Source: Streptomyces sp. AA1529 (GTDB lineage: Bacteria > Actinomycetota > Actinomycetes > Streptomycetales > Streptomycetaceae). Taken from it: a DNA stretch of 64,000 nt. Made by a program: the position numbers and the translations under genes. This document shows positions 30,001-62,869 of the stretch, one piece after another. A model generated the notes under the pieces. That model saw only the letters and a program-made list of their open reading frames with translations, did not search any database and was not told the origin of the DNA. Within the stretch, counting starts at the first letter, position 1, and each line of letters starts with the position of its first letter. The stretch lies in contig NZ_ALAP01000030.1 of assembly GCF_000280905.1 (NCBI RefSeq), forward strand, positions 62,001-126,000, given 5' to 3'.

Positions 30001-32431
30001 GCGCGGCGAGGTCGAGGTGCAGCTCACCGCGGCCGCGCCCGACGACGCCGGACGGCGTGCCGTGCACCTCCGCAGCCGGGCCGCCGCGGACGGCGAGGAC
30101 TGGCAGCTGCACGCCACCGGAACGGTGCGCACGACCGGTCCCGGCGGTACGGACGGTGCCGCCCTCGACCTCACCCGGTGGCCGCCCGAGAGCGCCGTGC
30201 CGCTGGACCGTACGGGCTGGTACGACGAACTCGCCGCGCGCGGCCTGGAGTACGGGCCGTGGTTCCGGAACGCGCGGCAGGCGTGGCGGGACGGCGCCGA
30301 TCTCCTCGTCGATCTCGAACTGGCCGACGAGGCGGGTCCCTTCGGGGTGCATCCGGCGCTGCTGGACACCGCGCTGCATCCGCTGGTGCTGGAGGCGGGT
30401 GCCGGGACCGCCCCCATGGTGCCGTTCTCCTGGACCGGGGTGCGGCTCGTCCGGCCGGGCGGTGCCCGGCTGCGGGTCCGCATCAGCCCGCACGCCGCGG
30501 ACCGCGCTGCGCTGACCGCGGCCGACGGCAGCGGCGCCGAGGTGCTCTCGGTCGACTCCCTCACCCTGCGGCCGCTGGACGCCCGGCGGGTCGACCCCGG
30601 GCTCTTCCAGGTGGACTGGCGCGAGGCGGCCGTCCCCGCGGGGCCGCTACCGGCACGGGACGCCCGCACCACCGTGCTGGCGGTTCCCCCCGGCGCCGGG
30701 GACGCGCCCGATGTGCCCGGCGCCGTCCACCGGGTCGCCGAGTCCGTGCTGGACGACGTCCGCACCTGGCTGGAGAAGGCCGGCGGCGACGACCGGCTGC
30801 TGGTCGTCACCCGGCATGCGGCGGCCGTGGAACCGGACACCGTGCTCGACCTCGCCGCCGCCGCGGTGTGGGGCCTGCTGCGGCCGGCGCAGACCGAACA
30901 CCCCGGCAGGATCGTGCTGGTGGACTCCTGCGGGGACGGCGAGCCGACCGCCGAGGAGCTGGACCGCGCGCTGGCGTCGGACGAACCCCAGGTCGCGCTG
31001 GACTCCGGTCGGGTCCTGGTACCCCGGCTCGGCCGCGGGTCGGTGCCCCCGCCCGATCCGGAGCGGGAGCCGTTCCCGTCCGGCGGCACCGTGCTGATCA
31101 CCGGCGGTACCGGTGGACTGGGTGCCGCCACGGCCCGGCACCTGGTGGCCCGGCACGGCGTGCGCCACCTGCTGCTGGTCAGCCGCAGCGGCCCGGCCGC
31201 CGAGGGCGCCGAGGACCTCGTCGCGGAGCTGACCGCGGCGGGCGCTGAGGTCTCGGTGGCCGCCTGCGACGTGGCCGACCGGGCCGCACTGGACGAGGTC
31301 CTCGCCTCGGTACCCGCGGCGGCGCCGCTGCGGGCCGTGGTGCACGCGGCGGGCACTCTCCAGGACGCCGCGCTGCTGTCGCTGACTCCGCGGCGGCTCC
31401 GCGCGGTGCTGGCGGCGAAGGTGGACGCTGCCTGGCGGCTGCACGAGGCGACGGCCGGCGCGGACCTGTCGGCGTTCGTGCTGTTCTCCTCCGTCTCGGC
31501 CACCGTCGGCCTGCCCGGGCAGGCGAACTACGCGGCCGGGAACGCGTTCCTCGACGCGCTCGCCCACCACCGGCGGGCTCGGGGCCTGCCCGCGGTGTCG
31601 CTCGGCTGGGGCCTGTGGGAGCAGGCCACCGGCCTGACCGCCGGGCTGGCCGGCGCCGACCGGGAGCGGATGGCGCGGCTGGGACTGCGCCCGCTGCCCG
31701 CGGACGACGGGCTGGCCCTGCTCGACCTCGGCGTCGACGCGGACCGGGCGCACCTGGTGCCCGCCCGGTTCGAGCTGTCCGCGCTGCGCGGCGGCGATCC
31801 GCCCGCGATGCTGCGCGCGCTGGCCGGGGCCGCGCCCTCGCGCGGCCCCGGCCGGCCGGAGGAGGGGCAGTCGCTGCGCGACCGGCTCCTCGCGCTGCCC
31901 GAGCACGACCGGGAGGTGACGGTGCGGCGGTTGGTGCAGGCGGAGGTGGCGTCGGTGCTGGGCCGCTCCGGGGCGGGAGAGGCGTCCGCCGAGCGGGGTT
32001 TCACGGACCTCGGGTTCGACTCGCTGACCGCGCTGGAGCTGCGCAACCGGCTCGGCAGGCTCACCGGGCTCACGTTGACCGCGACGGTCACCTTCGACCA
32101 TCCGAGCCCGTCCGCGCTGACGCGGCACCTGCTGGAGCGGCTCGCGCCCCCGGAGTCCCGGCCCGCAGCCGGGCCGGTGGCCGCCGAGCCGCCCGTGCCC
32201 GGGCCGGTGGCGGAGGAGCCGCTGCTGACCGCACTCGACCGGCTGGAGGAGAGCGTGACCGCCGTCGCCGACGACGCGCTCCGATCGGCCGTCACCACCC
32301 GCCTGTGGGAGCTGCTGGCCGCGGTCGGCTCCGCGCAGGAGACGGCGGCGCCCGTCCACGACCACGAGGTCGCCGCCGCGAGCGCGGACGAGCTCTTTGC
32401 CCTGATCGACGATGAGCTGGGAAGGCCCTGA
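24006..32431 (+). CDS. Type I PKS1: loading KSQ-AT-ACP and module KS-AT-DH-KR-ACP (apparent frameshift)
   Basis: GTG 24006 lies behind GAGGAG and begins a KSQ loading module followed by one full cis-AT extension module. The KSQ is in one frame, but from the AT onward the protein continues in the -1 frame; the change occurs in the KS-AT linker at or near the C5 run 25395-25399. Read literally, the first frame stops at 25652 and the second is open to 32431. Reconstructed, the protein is ~2,800 residues and ends in a class-1 docking domain ([15 protein letters not shown]) that should dock onto the N-terminal helix of PKS2, which begins 1 bp after the stop. It probably sets a propionyl starter and makes the first alpha-methyl, alpha,beta-unsaturated unit. 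Confidence 0.88.
24066..27090 (+). other. PKS1 loading module KSQ-AT-ACP
   Basis: The KS active-site Cys is Gln (VDAAQSSS, codon 24573-24575), while HGTGT and NIGHLDGA are intact: the KSQ type that decarboxylates a dicarboxylic starter. The AT has GHSQGE and the YASH motif near 26268-26282, the usual methylmalonyl signature, predicting propionyl as starter. The ACP has LGSDS near 26960. Confidence 0.82.
25395..25399 (+). other. Apparent 1-nt deletion (frameshift) in PKS1
   Basis: Upstream codons read ...[10 protein letters not shown]; downstream the natural continuation [17 protein letters not shown] leading to the AT is one base out. Inserting one C in this CCCCC run joins the frames without a gap. 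A homopolymer in a GC-rich linker is a classical site for a sequencing indel; a true mutation or frameshifting cannot be excluded. Confidence 0.7.
27130..32140 (+). other. PKS1 extension module KS-AT-DH-KR-ACP (cis-AT)
   Basis: KS: DTACSSS, HGTGT and NLGHT intact. AT: GHSQGE and YASH (near 29296), methylmalonyl type. [13 protein letters not shown] and [10 protein letters not shown], both catalytic residues present. KR: GGTGGLG, active SSVS and NYAAGN; LQD at the LDD position suggests a B-type hydroxyl. ACP: LGFDSL. There is no ER, so the product is expected to be a 2-methyl enoyl unit. Confidence 0.85.
27578..27739 (+). repeat. 162-bp direct repeat in the KS of PKS1, copy A
   Basis: Identical base for base to 32985-33146 in the first KS of PKS2, about 5.4 kb away. 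It spans the active-site Cys and uses TTG, TGT, CGT, GGT and GTG codons that are rare in the flanking DNA. A second identical block (27785-27941 with 33192-33348, 157 bp) follows. This suggests recent duplication or gene conversion. Confidence 0.9.
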
Positions 32432-32432
32432 C

Positions 32433-54694
<22,262 letters not shown>

Positions 54695-54698
<4 letters not shown>

Positions 54699-57600
54699 GC
54701 ACCACGCAGCCGCCGCACGGCGGGCAGCCCCTCGTCTTCGCGTACGCCGGCCAGGGCTCCCAGTACTACGGCATGGGCAAGGAGCTCTACGACGCCGAGC
54801 CGGTGTTCCGCGCCGCGCTGGACCGCTACGACACCGCCGTGGCCGAGGAGCTGGGCGAGTCGGTGCTCGCCAGGATCTTCGACCCGGCGAAGCCGCGGAA
54901 CCATCCGCTCCTGGACACCCGGATCACCCACCCCGGCATCGTCATGATCGAACTCGCGCTGACGGAGACCCTGCGCGCCGAGGGCATCGAGCCGGACCGG
55001 GTCCTGGGCTGCAGCCTGGGCGAGTACACCGCGGCCGTCGTCGCGGGCAGCCTCGACCCGGTGGACTGCCTGCGGCTGCTGGTGCAGCAGGCCGACCTGG
55101 TCGGCGCGAGCCCGCCCGGCGGCATGCTCGCCGTGCTCACCGGAACCGACGTGCTGGACCGGGTGCCCGAGCTGCGGGTGTGCGAGATCGCCGCGCACAA
55201 CTATCCGGGCAGCTTCGTGGTGTCGGGGCCGGAGGCGGATCTGGCGCGCGCGGAGGCGGCGTTGCGGGCCGCCGACGTGCTGCACGTCCGGCTGCCGGTC
55301 GAGTACGCCTTCCACTCCCGCCTGATGGACGAGGCGCTGGACACCTGCCGGGCGACCTTCGAGGGGGTGGCGCTCGCCCCGCCGCGCATCCCCTGGACCT
55401 CCTGCGTGGACGGCGCCCCGGTGCGAGAGGTGACCGCCGACCACTTCTGGCGGGTCGCCCGGCGGCCGATCGAGTTCGAGCGTGCGGTGGCCGCGCTGCG
55501 CGAGCGGGGCGACTTCCTCTACCTGGACCTCGGGCCGGCGGGGACGCTGCACAACTTCCTGCGGCAACTGCTCCCCGAGGACGGCCGGTCGGTGTCGCTG
55601 CCGCTGCTCAGCCAGTTCGAGAAGGACACCGAGCTGCTCGCCGGAGTCCGCGCCCGTGCCGCCCGCACCCCCCGGCGGCAGCCCGCCGCCGCGGCCACCC
55701 GCGGCGCGGACGCTCGCGCCGAGGACCGCCCCACGACGGTCCGGGACACCACCGACCGGCACCCGGCGGACCGCCCCGCGAAGGTCTACGGCTTCCCCGG
55801 CCAGGGCTCCCAGCGCCGCGGGATGGGCAAGGACCTCTTCGGCCGGTTCCCCGCGCAGACGGCACTCGCGGACGAGGTGCTCGGCTACTCCATCGAGGAG
55901 CTGTGCGTCCGGGACCCCGAACGGCGCCTCGCCCGGACCGAGTTCACCCAGCCCGCCGTCTACGTGGTGAGCGCCCTCGGCTACCTGGACCGTGCGGCCC
56001 GGGACCCGGAGCCGCCGGACTTCCTGGTGGGCCACAGCCTGGGCGAGTACGCGGCGCTGTTCGCGGCCGGGGTCCTCGACTTCGAGACCGGTCTGCGGCT
56101 GGTGCGGCGGCGCGGCGAGCTGATGGCCGAGGCGGACGGCGGCGGCATGGCCGCGGTGGTCGGGACCGACGAGGCGACCGTCACCCGGCTGCTGGCCGAC
56201 CCCGCCCTGGCGGCCCTGGACCTGGCCAACCACAACGCGCCGGACCAGTTCGTGATCTCCGGCCCGGCCGAGGGCGTCGACGCGGCCTGCGCCGCCTTCG
56301 ACGCGGCAGGAGCCCGCACCGTCCGGCTGCATGTCAGCGCGCCGCTGCACTCCCGCTACATGCGCGGTGTGGCCGAGCGGTTCGGCCCGTTCCTGGACGG
56401 CTTCGAACTGCGCCCGCCCGCCGTCCCGGTGCTCGCGGGCGTCGACGCCCGCCCGTACACCCCCGACACGCTGAAGGAACGGCTGACGGCGCAGATCGCC
56501 GCGCCGGTCCGCTGGACCGACGTCGTCCGCGCGGTGCGGGAGCACGGCGAACCCGACTTCGTCGAACTCGGCCCCGGACGGGTGCTCACCAAGCTGGTCG
56601 AGCGCATCACCGCCGCCGAACCCGCCCCGTCGGCCGGTCCGGCCGCTCCGGCCGCCCCGGCGCCGTCCGCCGGGACCACAGCGCCCGCACCGGCCCCCGC
56701 ACCGCCCACCGGGGAACCGGCCCCCGCGGCCCCGGCGGCGGGCGCGGAGCAGCACCCGGCGCCCGCGGTCACCGCGGACGGCCTCGGAGCCCGGAGCTTC
56801 CGCGAACGGTACGGGCTGCTGCGGGCCTACGCCGTGGGATCGATGCACGGCGGCGTCTCCGGACCGGAGCTGCTCCGTGCCACGGCCAAGGCCGGACTCC
56901 TGGGCTTCCTCGGGACCGGCGGGCTGACCCGGGGCGAGCTGGAGGGCCGGCTCCGCGAACTGGAGCCGCAAGCCGCCGTCGGGGCCAACCTCGGCTACCG
57001 GCACGGCGCTCCGGAACGCGAGGCGGAGCTGGTCGACCAGCTCCTGCGGCACGGCGTCGACCTCGTGGAGGCATCCGGGTTCCCGGTGCTCACCGAGGAC
57101 CTGGTGCGCTTCCGGCTCAAGGGCGGCCGCGTCCTGGCGAAGGTCTCCAGAACCGACATGGCCGCCGCGTTCCTCGCGCCGCCTCCCGAGCGGCTGGTCG
57201 CACGGCTGCTGGACGCCGGGGCCGTGACCGCGGCCGAGGCGGCGGCAGCGGCGTCCCGGCCGATGGCCGACGACCTGTGCGTCGAGGCGGATGGCGGCTG
57301 GCAGTGCGTCGGCGCCGATCTGCTCACCCTGCTGCCCGCGGTCCTGCGGCTGCGCGACGAGGCGGCGCCGCCCGGCCCCCGCGTGCACGTGGGCTGCGCC
57401 GGAGGCATCGGCACCCCGGAGGCGGCCGCGGCGGCGTTCCTGCTCGGCGCCGACTTCGTCCTGACCGGCTCGGTCAACCAGTGCACGGTCGAGGCCGCCA
57501 CCAGCGACCACGTCAAGGACCTGCTGCAACAGGCGCACCAGCACGACGTGGACACCGCGCCCTGGGCCGACCTGTTCGAACTGGGCGGGCAGGCACGCTA

Positions 57601-58072
57601 TCTGAAGCGGGGCCTGCTCTTCCCGGCCCGGGCGACGAGGCTGCACGAGCTGTGGCGGCGGCACACCTCGTTCGCCGAACTCGACGAGGCCACCAGGGAG
57701 CGGATCCTCGACCGCCGACTGGGCGGAGAGCACCCGCCGCCCGCGCCACCGGGCCAGGACGGCAAGGCGGAGCTCGCGGACCTGTTCCGGAACTACTTCG
57801 CCCGCGGCTTCCGGCTCGCGGTGCGCGGGGACGCCGCGGACCGGGCCGATCACCTCGTCCACTGCGGCCCGGCGATGGGCGCCTTCAACCAGGCCGTCGC
57901 CGGAACCGGGCTGCACCCCTGGCGGGCCCGCACGGTCGAGGCCGTCTGCGACGTCCTCCTGGACGGCGCCGCGGAGCACGTCGCAGCCCGGCTGCGGAGC
58001 TTCGGCGGGATGCGGCAGGAGCGGCCGGACCCGAGCCGACGACCAGCGAGGAAGGAGGCGGTGCAGTCATGA
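54695..58072 (+). CDS. Trans-acting AT-AT-ER tridomain protein
   Basis: A 1,125-residue protein supplying activities missing from the PKS modules. AT1 (~1-320) has GCSLGEY (Ser107); at the site where extender ATs keep Arg it reads QQADLV (Gln132), the hallmark of proofreading acyl hydrolases. AT2 (~350-640) has GHSLGEY (Ser448) with RRRGELM intact, so it is the likely malonyl loader. An Ala/Pro linker (~645-690) leads to a PfaD-type flavin enoylreductase (~700-1110: [34 protein letters not shown]). The ATG overlaps the PKS2 stop (ATGA), and the stop overlaps the P450 start. Fused AT-AT-ER proteins are known from trans-AT clusters. The ER acts in trans on a module that cannot be identified here. 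Confidence 0.93.
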
Positions 58073-59292
58073 GCACCGTTCCGCAGGACCAGCCCCTGAT
58101 CTACTACCCGTTCACCCCCGAGTTCATGGAGGACCCCTACCCGCACTACGCCGAACTGCGTCGGCAGGTGCCGGTGCACGAGCATCCGGGCGGCTTCTGG
58201 ATGCTCTCGCGCTACGCCGACGTGGACGCGCTGCTGCGCTCCAAGCACTCGGTCGACCAGCGCCATGTCGCCCCCGGGCCGTTCCGGGACGCCTACGCGA
58301 GGGCCGGTGTCTCGGAGAAGCCCAGGCTGAAGGGCCTGGCACTGCTGGACCTGGACCCGCCGGACCACACCCGGCTGCGCAAGCTGGTCACCAAGGCGTT
58401 CACCGTCCGTGCGATCAACGGCCTGGAGCCGATGGTCCGCGAACTGGTCGACGAGGCCCTCGACGGCATCGCGGCGGCCGGCGGCGGCGACCTGGTCGAG
58501 GAGCTGGCCTTCCCGCTGCCGTTCACCGTGATGACGCGGATGCTCGGCATGCCGCCGATCGACACCAAGCACCTGCGGATGCTCACCAGCCTGCTGATGC
58601 GCTCGGTGGAACTGACCACCGACCCGGAGGTGATGCGCGTCATCGAGGCCGCCGACGCGGAGATCTTCGAGGTGGTCGGCGACGCCGTCTCGCGCAAGCG
58701 CGACGATCCCGGTGACGACCTGCTCACCGCACTCATCGCGGCCGAGGACGACGGGGACACGCTGAGCCACGACGAACTGGTCGCCCAGGTCACCACGTTG
58801 TTCGTGGCCGGCTACGAGACCACGGTGAACCTGATCTCCGGCGGCACCCTGGCGCTGCTGCGCAACCCCGACCAACTGGAGCTGCTGCGGGCCCGGCCCG
58901 GGATCGGGGAGAACGCGGTCGAGGAGATGCTGCGCTACGACCCGCCGACGCACAGCAGCCGCCGGATCACCCTGGAGCCGTACCACGTCGGCGGGTACGA
59001 GATCCCGGCCGGTTCGATGGTGCTCGCCAACCTGGCCGCGGCCAACCGCGACGAGGAGTTCTTCGGCCCCGACGCGGAGGAGCTGCGGCTGGAGCGGGAG
59101 AACGCCCGCAAGCAGCTCTCCTTCGGCGGCGGGATGCACTACTGCCTCGGTGGCGCACTGGCGCGCATCGAGGGCCGGGTGGCGATCGGCGAACTCGTCC
59201 GCCGCTTTCCCGGACTCGCCATGGACGGTCCCGTCGAGTGGAACGGCCTGCTCACCCTGCGGGGCGCGGAGCGGCTGCCGATCCGCGTGTGA
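58069..59292 (+). CDS. Cytochrome P450
   Basis: A 407-residue soluble bacterial P450. It shows the I-helix oxygen-activation motif AGYETT, the K-helix EEMLR (ExxR) and the heme loop FGGGMHYCLGG with Cys359 as the axial ligand. The ATG follows AAGGAGG and overlaps the preceding stop (ATGA), so it is cotranslated with the trans-AT protein. Expected role: a late hydroxylation or epoxidation of the product; the site is not predictable. No ferredoxin or reductase gene is present, so general partners would be needed. Confidence 0.93.
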   Translation: MSTVPQDQPLIYYPFTPEFMEDPYPHYAELRRQVPVHEHPGGFWMLSRYADVDALLRSKHSVDQRHVAPGPFRDAYARAGVSEKPRLKGLALLDLDPPDHTRLRKLVTKAFTVRAINGLEPMVRELVDEALDGIAAAGGGDLVEELAFPLPFTVMTRMLGMPPIDTKHLRMLTSLLMRSVELTTDPEVMRVIEAADAEIFEVVGDAVSRKRDDPGDDLLTALIAAEDDGDTLSHDELVAQVTTLFVAGYETTVNLISGGTLALLRNPDQLELLRARPGIGENAVEEMLRYDPPTHSSRRITLEPYHVGGYEIPAGSMVLANLAAANRDEEFFGPDAEELRLERENARKQLSFGGGMHYCLGGALARIEGRVAIGELVRRFPGLAMDGPVEWNGLLTLRGAERLPIRV

Positions 59293-59417
59293 GCCCGCGC
59301 TCCGGTGCCGGCGGGCGGGCACCGGAGCCGGGCACCGCACCCCGGAACCCGCCCGCACCCGGACGACGACCGCCCGGCGGACACCCGCCCGGCGCGCACG
59401 AAGGAGTGGCACCGACC

Positions 59418-60284
59418 ATGACGGAAGAACCGACCGGCCACCGGGTGGCCCTCGTCGGCGGGGGAGTGATGGGCTCGGGCATCGCCGCCCTGGTGCTCGG
59501 GCACGGCATCCCGGTGGTACTCGTCGAGACCGACGAGGCGCGGTGCGCGGACGCCCGCGGCCGGATCGCCCATCAGCTCCGGCACGCCCAGCTGATGGGT
59601 GTGCTGCCGCCCGGCCGCGCCCCGGGCGAGCTGGCCACCAGCACCTCCACCGCCGACGTGGCGGAGGCGACCGCCGTCATCGAGGCGGTCACCGAGTCGC
59701 CCGAGGCCAAGGCCCGGGTGCTGGCACAGGCGTCGGCAGCGGTCCGGCCCGGCACTCCGCTGATCACCAACACCTCGGGCATCCCGATCAGCGAGCTCGC
59801 CGCCTCGACCGCGCGCCCGGCCGAACTGCTGGGCACCCACTTCATGAACCCGCCGTACCTGATCGACATGGTGGAGGTGAGCCGGGGCCCGCAGACCGGC
59901 GACGCGACGGTCGAGGCGCTGATCGCGCTGCTCGGCGACCTGGGCCGGCGCGCGGTCGCGGTGCGGGACGCGCCCGGCTTCGTGACCAGCAGGCTGCTCC
60001 ACCCGATGATCAACGCCGCGGCGCGGATCGTCGGCGAGGGCACCGCCTCGGCCGAGGCGGTCGATCAGCTCATGGAGGGCTGCCTCGGACACCCGACGGG
60101 CCCGCTGCGCACCGCGGACATGATCGGGCTGGACAACCTCGTCGACTCGCTCGCCGCCCTCTACGAGCGCACGGGCGCCGACGAGTGCAAGCCCTGCGAC
60201 CTGCTGCTGGACAAGGTGCGGGACGGCGACCTCGGCCGCAAGTCCGGCCGTGGCTTCTACGGATACGGAAAGGACGAGCTGTGA
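59418..60284 (+). CDS. 3-hydroxyacyl-CoA dehydrogenase-like protein, FkbK type
   Basis: A 288-residue NAD-dependent dehydrogenase with the Rossmann motif ALVGGGVMGSGIA and the family segments ITNTSGIPISELA, GTHFMNPPYLI and GFVTSRLLHPMINAA. ATG 59418 follows AAGGAG. In methoxymalonyl-ACP loci the FkbK homologue oxidises glyceryl-ACP toward the 2-hydroxymalonyl unit. That role is inferred because the next two genes match the other ACP-dependent enzymes of the pathway in the same order. It ends in a GTGA overlap with the ACP gene. Confidence 0.85.
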   Translation: MTEEPTGHRVALVGGGVMGSGIAALVLGHGIPVVLVETDEARCADARGRIAHQLRHAQLMGVLPPGRAPGELATSTSTADVAEATAVIEAVTESPEAKARVLAQASAAVRPGTPLITNTSGIPISELAASTARPAELLGTHFMNPPYLIDMVEVSRGPQTGDATVEALIALLGDLGRRAVAVRDAPGFVTSRLLHPMINAAARIVGEGTASAEAVDQLMEGCLGHPTGPLRTADMIGLDNLVDSLAALYERTGADECKPCDLLLDKVRDGDLGRKSGRGFYGYGKDEL

Positions 60285-60568
60285 CGACGGAACAGCACAC
60301 CGACGGCATCGACGCACAGGCGGTCGAACGGGACCTGCTGAGCTTCCTGGAGGCCAGGACGAAGACCTCCGTCACGCCGACGCAGGAACTCTTCGCCTCC
60401 GGACTGGTCTCCTCGATGTTCGCCATGGAACTCGTGGTCCAGCTGGAGAAGGAGTACGGGATCTCCATCGTCGGCACCGATCTGCGGCTGGACAACTTCC
60501 GCACGGTGGCGAGCATGACCGAGCTCGTGCTCCGGCTCGGCGGGCCCGGGGCGGCGGACGGTGCCTGA
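60281..60568 (+). CDS. Discrete acyl carrier protein, FkbJ type
   Basis: A 95-residue ACP; the GTG start overlaps the previous stop by four bases. The attachment region reads FASGLVSSMFAMEL, with Ser45 the likely phosphopantetheine site and Ser in place of the usual Asp before it, as in discrete carriers of glycerate-derived extender units. It would carry the three-carbon unit through oxidation before delivery to an AT. Confidence 0.88.
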   Translation: MTTEQHTDGIDAQAVERDLLSFLEARTKTSVTPTQELFASGLVSSMFAMELVVQLEKEYGISIVGTDLRLDNFRTVASMTELVLRLGGPGAADGA

Positions 60569-61670
60569 ACCGCTCGCCGCCGCGACCGCGGTCGTCGACG
60601 AACTCGTCGGCGACCGGGCCGGGGCCTGGGATCTCGCCGGGGAGATCCCCGTCGATCTGCTGCGCGGCCTGGGCGCCCGCGGACTGCTGTGCGCACAGGT
60701 CGGTGCCGCGTCCGGCGGGCCCGGCTTCACCAGTCGTGCCAACGGAGAACTCACCGCGCACACCGGCAGCAGGTGCAGTTCGCTGCGCAGCGTGATGACG
60801 TCGCAGGGCATGGCGGCCTGGACCGTTCAGCGGCTGGCCGCACCGGAGCAGGCCGCCGCGCTGCTGCCGCAGCTGGTCGAGGGCCGGCTGGCGGCGGTGG
60901 GGTTCAGCGAGGCCGACGCCGGCTCCGACCTGTCCGCGATGAGCACCTCGCTCGTCGCGGACGGTGACACGTTCGTGCTGACCGGCCGCAAGGTGTGGGT
61001 CACCGGTGCGTACTACGCGGACCTGCTGGTCGTCTTCGCCACCTGCGAGGGCGGCGCGGCCGCCGTGGTGGTGCCCGCCTCGGCGCCCGGTGTGCGGGTG
61101 GAGCGCGTCGCCGACCCGATGGGCTGCCGCGCCGCGGGCCACGCGCACGTGAGCTTCGACGGGGTGCGCCTCCCGGCCGCCGGCATCCTCGGGGGGCCGG
61201 GGCTGCCGCTGCCGCTGCTGGTCACCGCCGCGCTCACGTACGGGAGGATCTCGGTCGCCTGGGGGTGCGTGGGCATCCTGCGCGCCTGCCGGCAGGCGGC
61301 GGCCCGGCACGCGGCCTCCCGCACCCAGTTCGGCAAGGAGCTGAGCGGACACCAGCTCGTGCAGCGCCACCTGGCCGAACTGTTCGTCGCCGAGCAGGTC
61401 GCGACGCAGGCGTGCGGGCACGCCAGCGACTGCTGGGAGGCCGGCTCGCCCGGTCTCGTGGTCGCCACCGTCCTCGCCAAGCACGTCAGCGCCGGGCACG
61501 CGGCCCAGGGCGCCTCCCGGGCGGTGCAGGTGCTGGCGTCCGCCGGGACGCAGGACGGGCACGCCGTGGCCCGCGCGTACCGGGACGCGAAGCTGATGGA
61601 GATCATCGAAGGCAGCAGCGAGATCTGCCAGCTCATCCTGGCGGAGCACGCGGTGGCGACGGCGGAGTGA
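60561..61670 (+). CDS. Acyl-CoA dehydrogenase-like protein, FkbI type
   Basis: A 369-residue flavoprotein with the acyl-CoA dehydrogenase pattern: GFSEADAGSD, KVWVTGAYYADLLVV, SRTQFGKELSGHQLVQRHLAELF and a C-terminal YRDAKLMEIIEGSSEICQ. GTG 60561 overlaps the ACP stop by eight bases. In the hydroxymalonyl/methoxymalonyl pathway this type completes oxidation of the ACP-bound unit. The FkbH-like loader and the FkbG-like O-methyltransferase are not in the window, so the operon here is only part of that pathway and the end product (hydroxy- or methoxymalonyl) is open. Confidence 0.87.
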   Translation: MPEPLAAATAVVDELVGDRAGAWDLAGEIPVDLLRGLGARGLLCAQVGAASGGPGFTSRANGELTAHTGSRCSSLRSVMTSQGMAAWTVQRLAAPEQAAALLPQLVEGRLAAVGFSEADAGSDLSAMSTSLVADGDTFVLTGRKVWVTGAYYADLLVVFATCEGGAAAVVVPASAPGVRVERVADPMGCRAAGHAHVSFDGVRLPAAGILGGPGLPLPLLVTAALTYGRISVAWGCVGILRACRQAAARHAASRTQFGKELSGHQLVQRHLAELFVAEQVATQACGHASDCWEAGSPGLVVATVLAKHVSAGHAAQGASRAVQVLASAGTQDGHAVARAYRDAKLMEIIEGSSEICQLILAEHAVATAE

Positions 61671-61762
61671 GGCACCCGGCGGACGGCCCGCGGCCGGGGG
61701 GCCGGCCGCGGAGCCGGCGGAAGGGCCCACCGGGAGGCCGCGTCCGGCCGCGGGCCCGCCGT

Positions 61763-61788
61763 CGTCCGGCCGGGCCGACGGCCGGACG
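61763..61788. terminator. Candidate bidirectional terminator hairpin
   Basis: CGTCCGGCC (61763-61771) and GGCCGGACG (61780-61788) form a perfect 9-bp GC stem with an 8-nt loop between two convergent genes. There is no T-run, which is common for actinomycete terminators. Confidence 0.5.
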
Positions 61789-61816
61789 CGCGAGCGGCCC
61801 CCGGCCGGACGCCGGG

Positions 61817-62593
61817 CTACCTGGGCGGCATCCGCAGGGCACCGTCCAGCCGGATCGTCTCGCCGTTGAGCATCGGGTTCTCCACGACGTGGCAGACCAT
61901 CGAGGCGTATTCCGCCGGATCCCCCAGCCGGGCGGGGTGCGGCACCTGTTGACCGAGCGCCTCGAGCGCCGGTTCGGGGAGGGGGTCGAACATGGGGGTG
62001 CGGAAGAGCCCGGGTGCGATCGTGACCATCCGGATGCGCCACTCCGCCAGATCGCGGGCGATCGGCAGGGTCATGCCCACGACGCCGCCTTTGGACGCCG
62101 CGTACGCGGCCTGCCCGATCTGCCCCTCGAACGCGGCGGCGGAGGCGGTGTTGACCAGGACGCCGCGCTCCTCCGCGTCGGCGGCATCGGCACCGTCGGC
62201 GTTCCGGCACATCTGCGCCGCGGCCAGCCGGGCGACGTTGAAACTGCCGATCAGGTTGACCTGGACGACCTTGGTGAAAGCGGCGAGCGGGAAGGGGCCG
62301 TTCCTGCCGACGGTCCGGCCGGCGCTGCCGATCCCGGCACAGTTCACCGCGATGCGCAGCGGGCCGAGCAGCGCGGCGTTTTCGACGGCCGCGAGGACGT
62401 CGTCTTCCTTGGTCACGTCTCCGGGCGAGAACACCACCCGCTCACCCAGTTCCTCGGCGAGCTGTTCGCCGGGTTCGGCGGAACGGCCCATGACGACCAC
62501 GGAGGCGCCTTTGCCGTGCAGCATGCGTACCGCGGCGAGCCCGAGGCCGGATGTTCCGCCGGCGACCAGCGCAACACTCCCTTCGATTTTCAC
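61817..62593 (-). CDS. Short-chain dehydrogenase, 3-hydroxyacyl-CoA dehydrogenase type
   Basis: A 258-residue SDR read right to left. It has the cofactor motif [12 protein letters not shown] in beta-4, the active-site Ser in NTASAAAF and YAASK (Tyr/Lys). The C-terminal segment [17 protein letters not shown] and the long acidic insertion [12 protein letters not shown] resemble the HSD10-like 3-hydroxyacyl-CoA dehydrogenase group. The GTG at 62593 is favoured by AGGGGGAATGC upstream; the frame extends further but looks non-coding. It is convergent with the FkbI-type gene and divergent from PKS3. It may belong to acyl-CoA metabolism rather than the assembly line. Confidence 0.88.
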   Translation of the reverse strand: MKIEGSVALVAGGTSGLGLAAVRMLHGKGASVVVMGRSAEPGEQLAEELGERVVFSPGDVTKEDDVLAAVENAALLGPLRIAVNCAGIGSAGRTVGRNGPFPLAAFTKVVQVNLIGSFNVARLAAAQMCRNADGADAADAEERGVLVNTASAAAFEGQIGQAAYAASKGGVVGMTLPIARDLAEWRIRMVTIAPGLFRTPMFDPLPEPALEALGQQVPHPARLGDPAEYASMVCHVVENPMLNGETIRLDGALRMPPR

Positions 62594-62869
62594 GCATTCC
62601 CCCTGTCGTGTGTTGTGCCCGGACGGCCGCGGCGAAAGGAACGGCCGTCCTTCCGTGCGGAATCCGGCGGCCGTGGCCGTTCGCAGCGGCCGGTTCAGCA
62701 TAGTTCCCGGCGACAGTGCCGCGCCCCGGAACCGGGCGGTCGGACGATTCCGGCGCGGTGTGCCGAAAGCGGCCCGTGCACAGGAGCAACGTCGCTGCAC
62801 AGCCCCTTTTCTGATGCCCCGTCAACGCCGGTGGTCAGGCGCGTACGGGTCCCCGGATACTGCTCCTGG
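62594..62869. other. Divergent intergenic region
   Basis: Upstream of the SDR on the minus strand. The ribosome site for the SDR is at about 62597-62603, but I see no confident promoter for it. No gene is supported. Confidence 0.5.
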
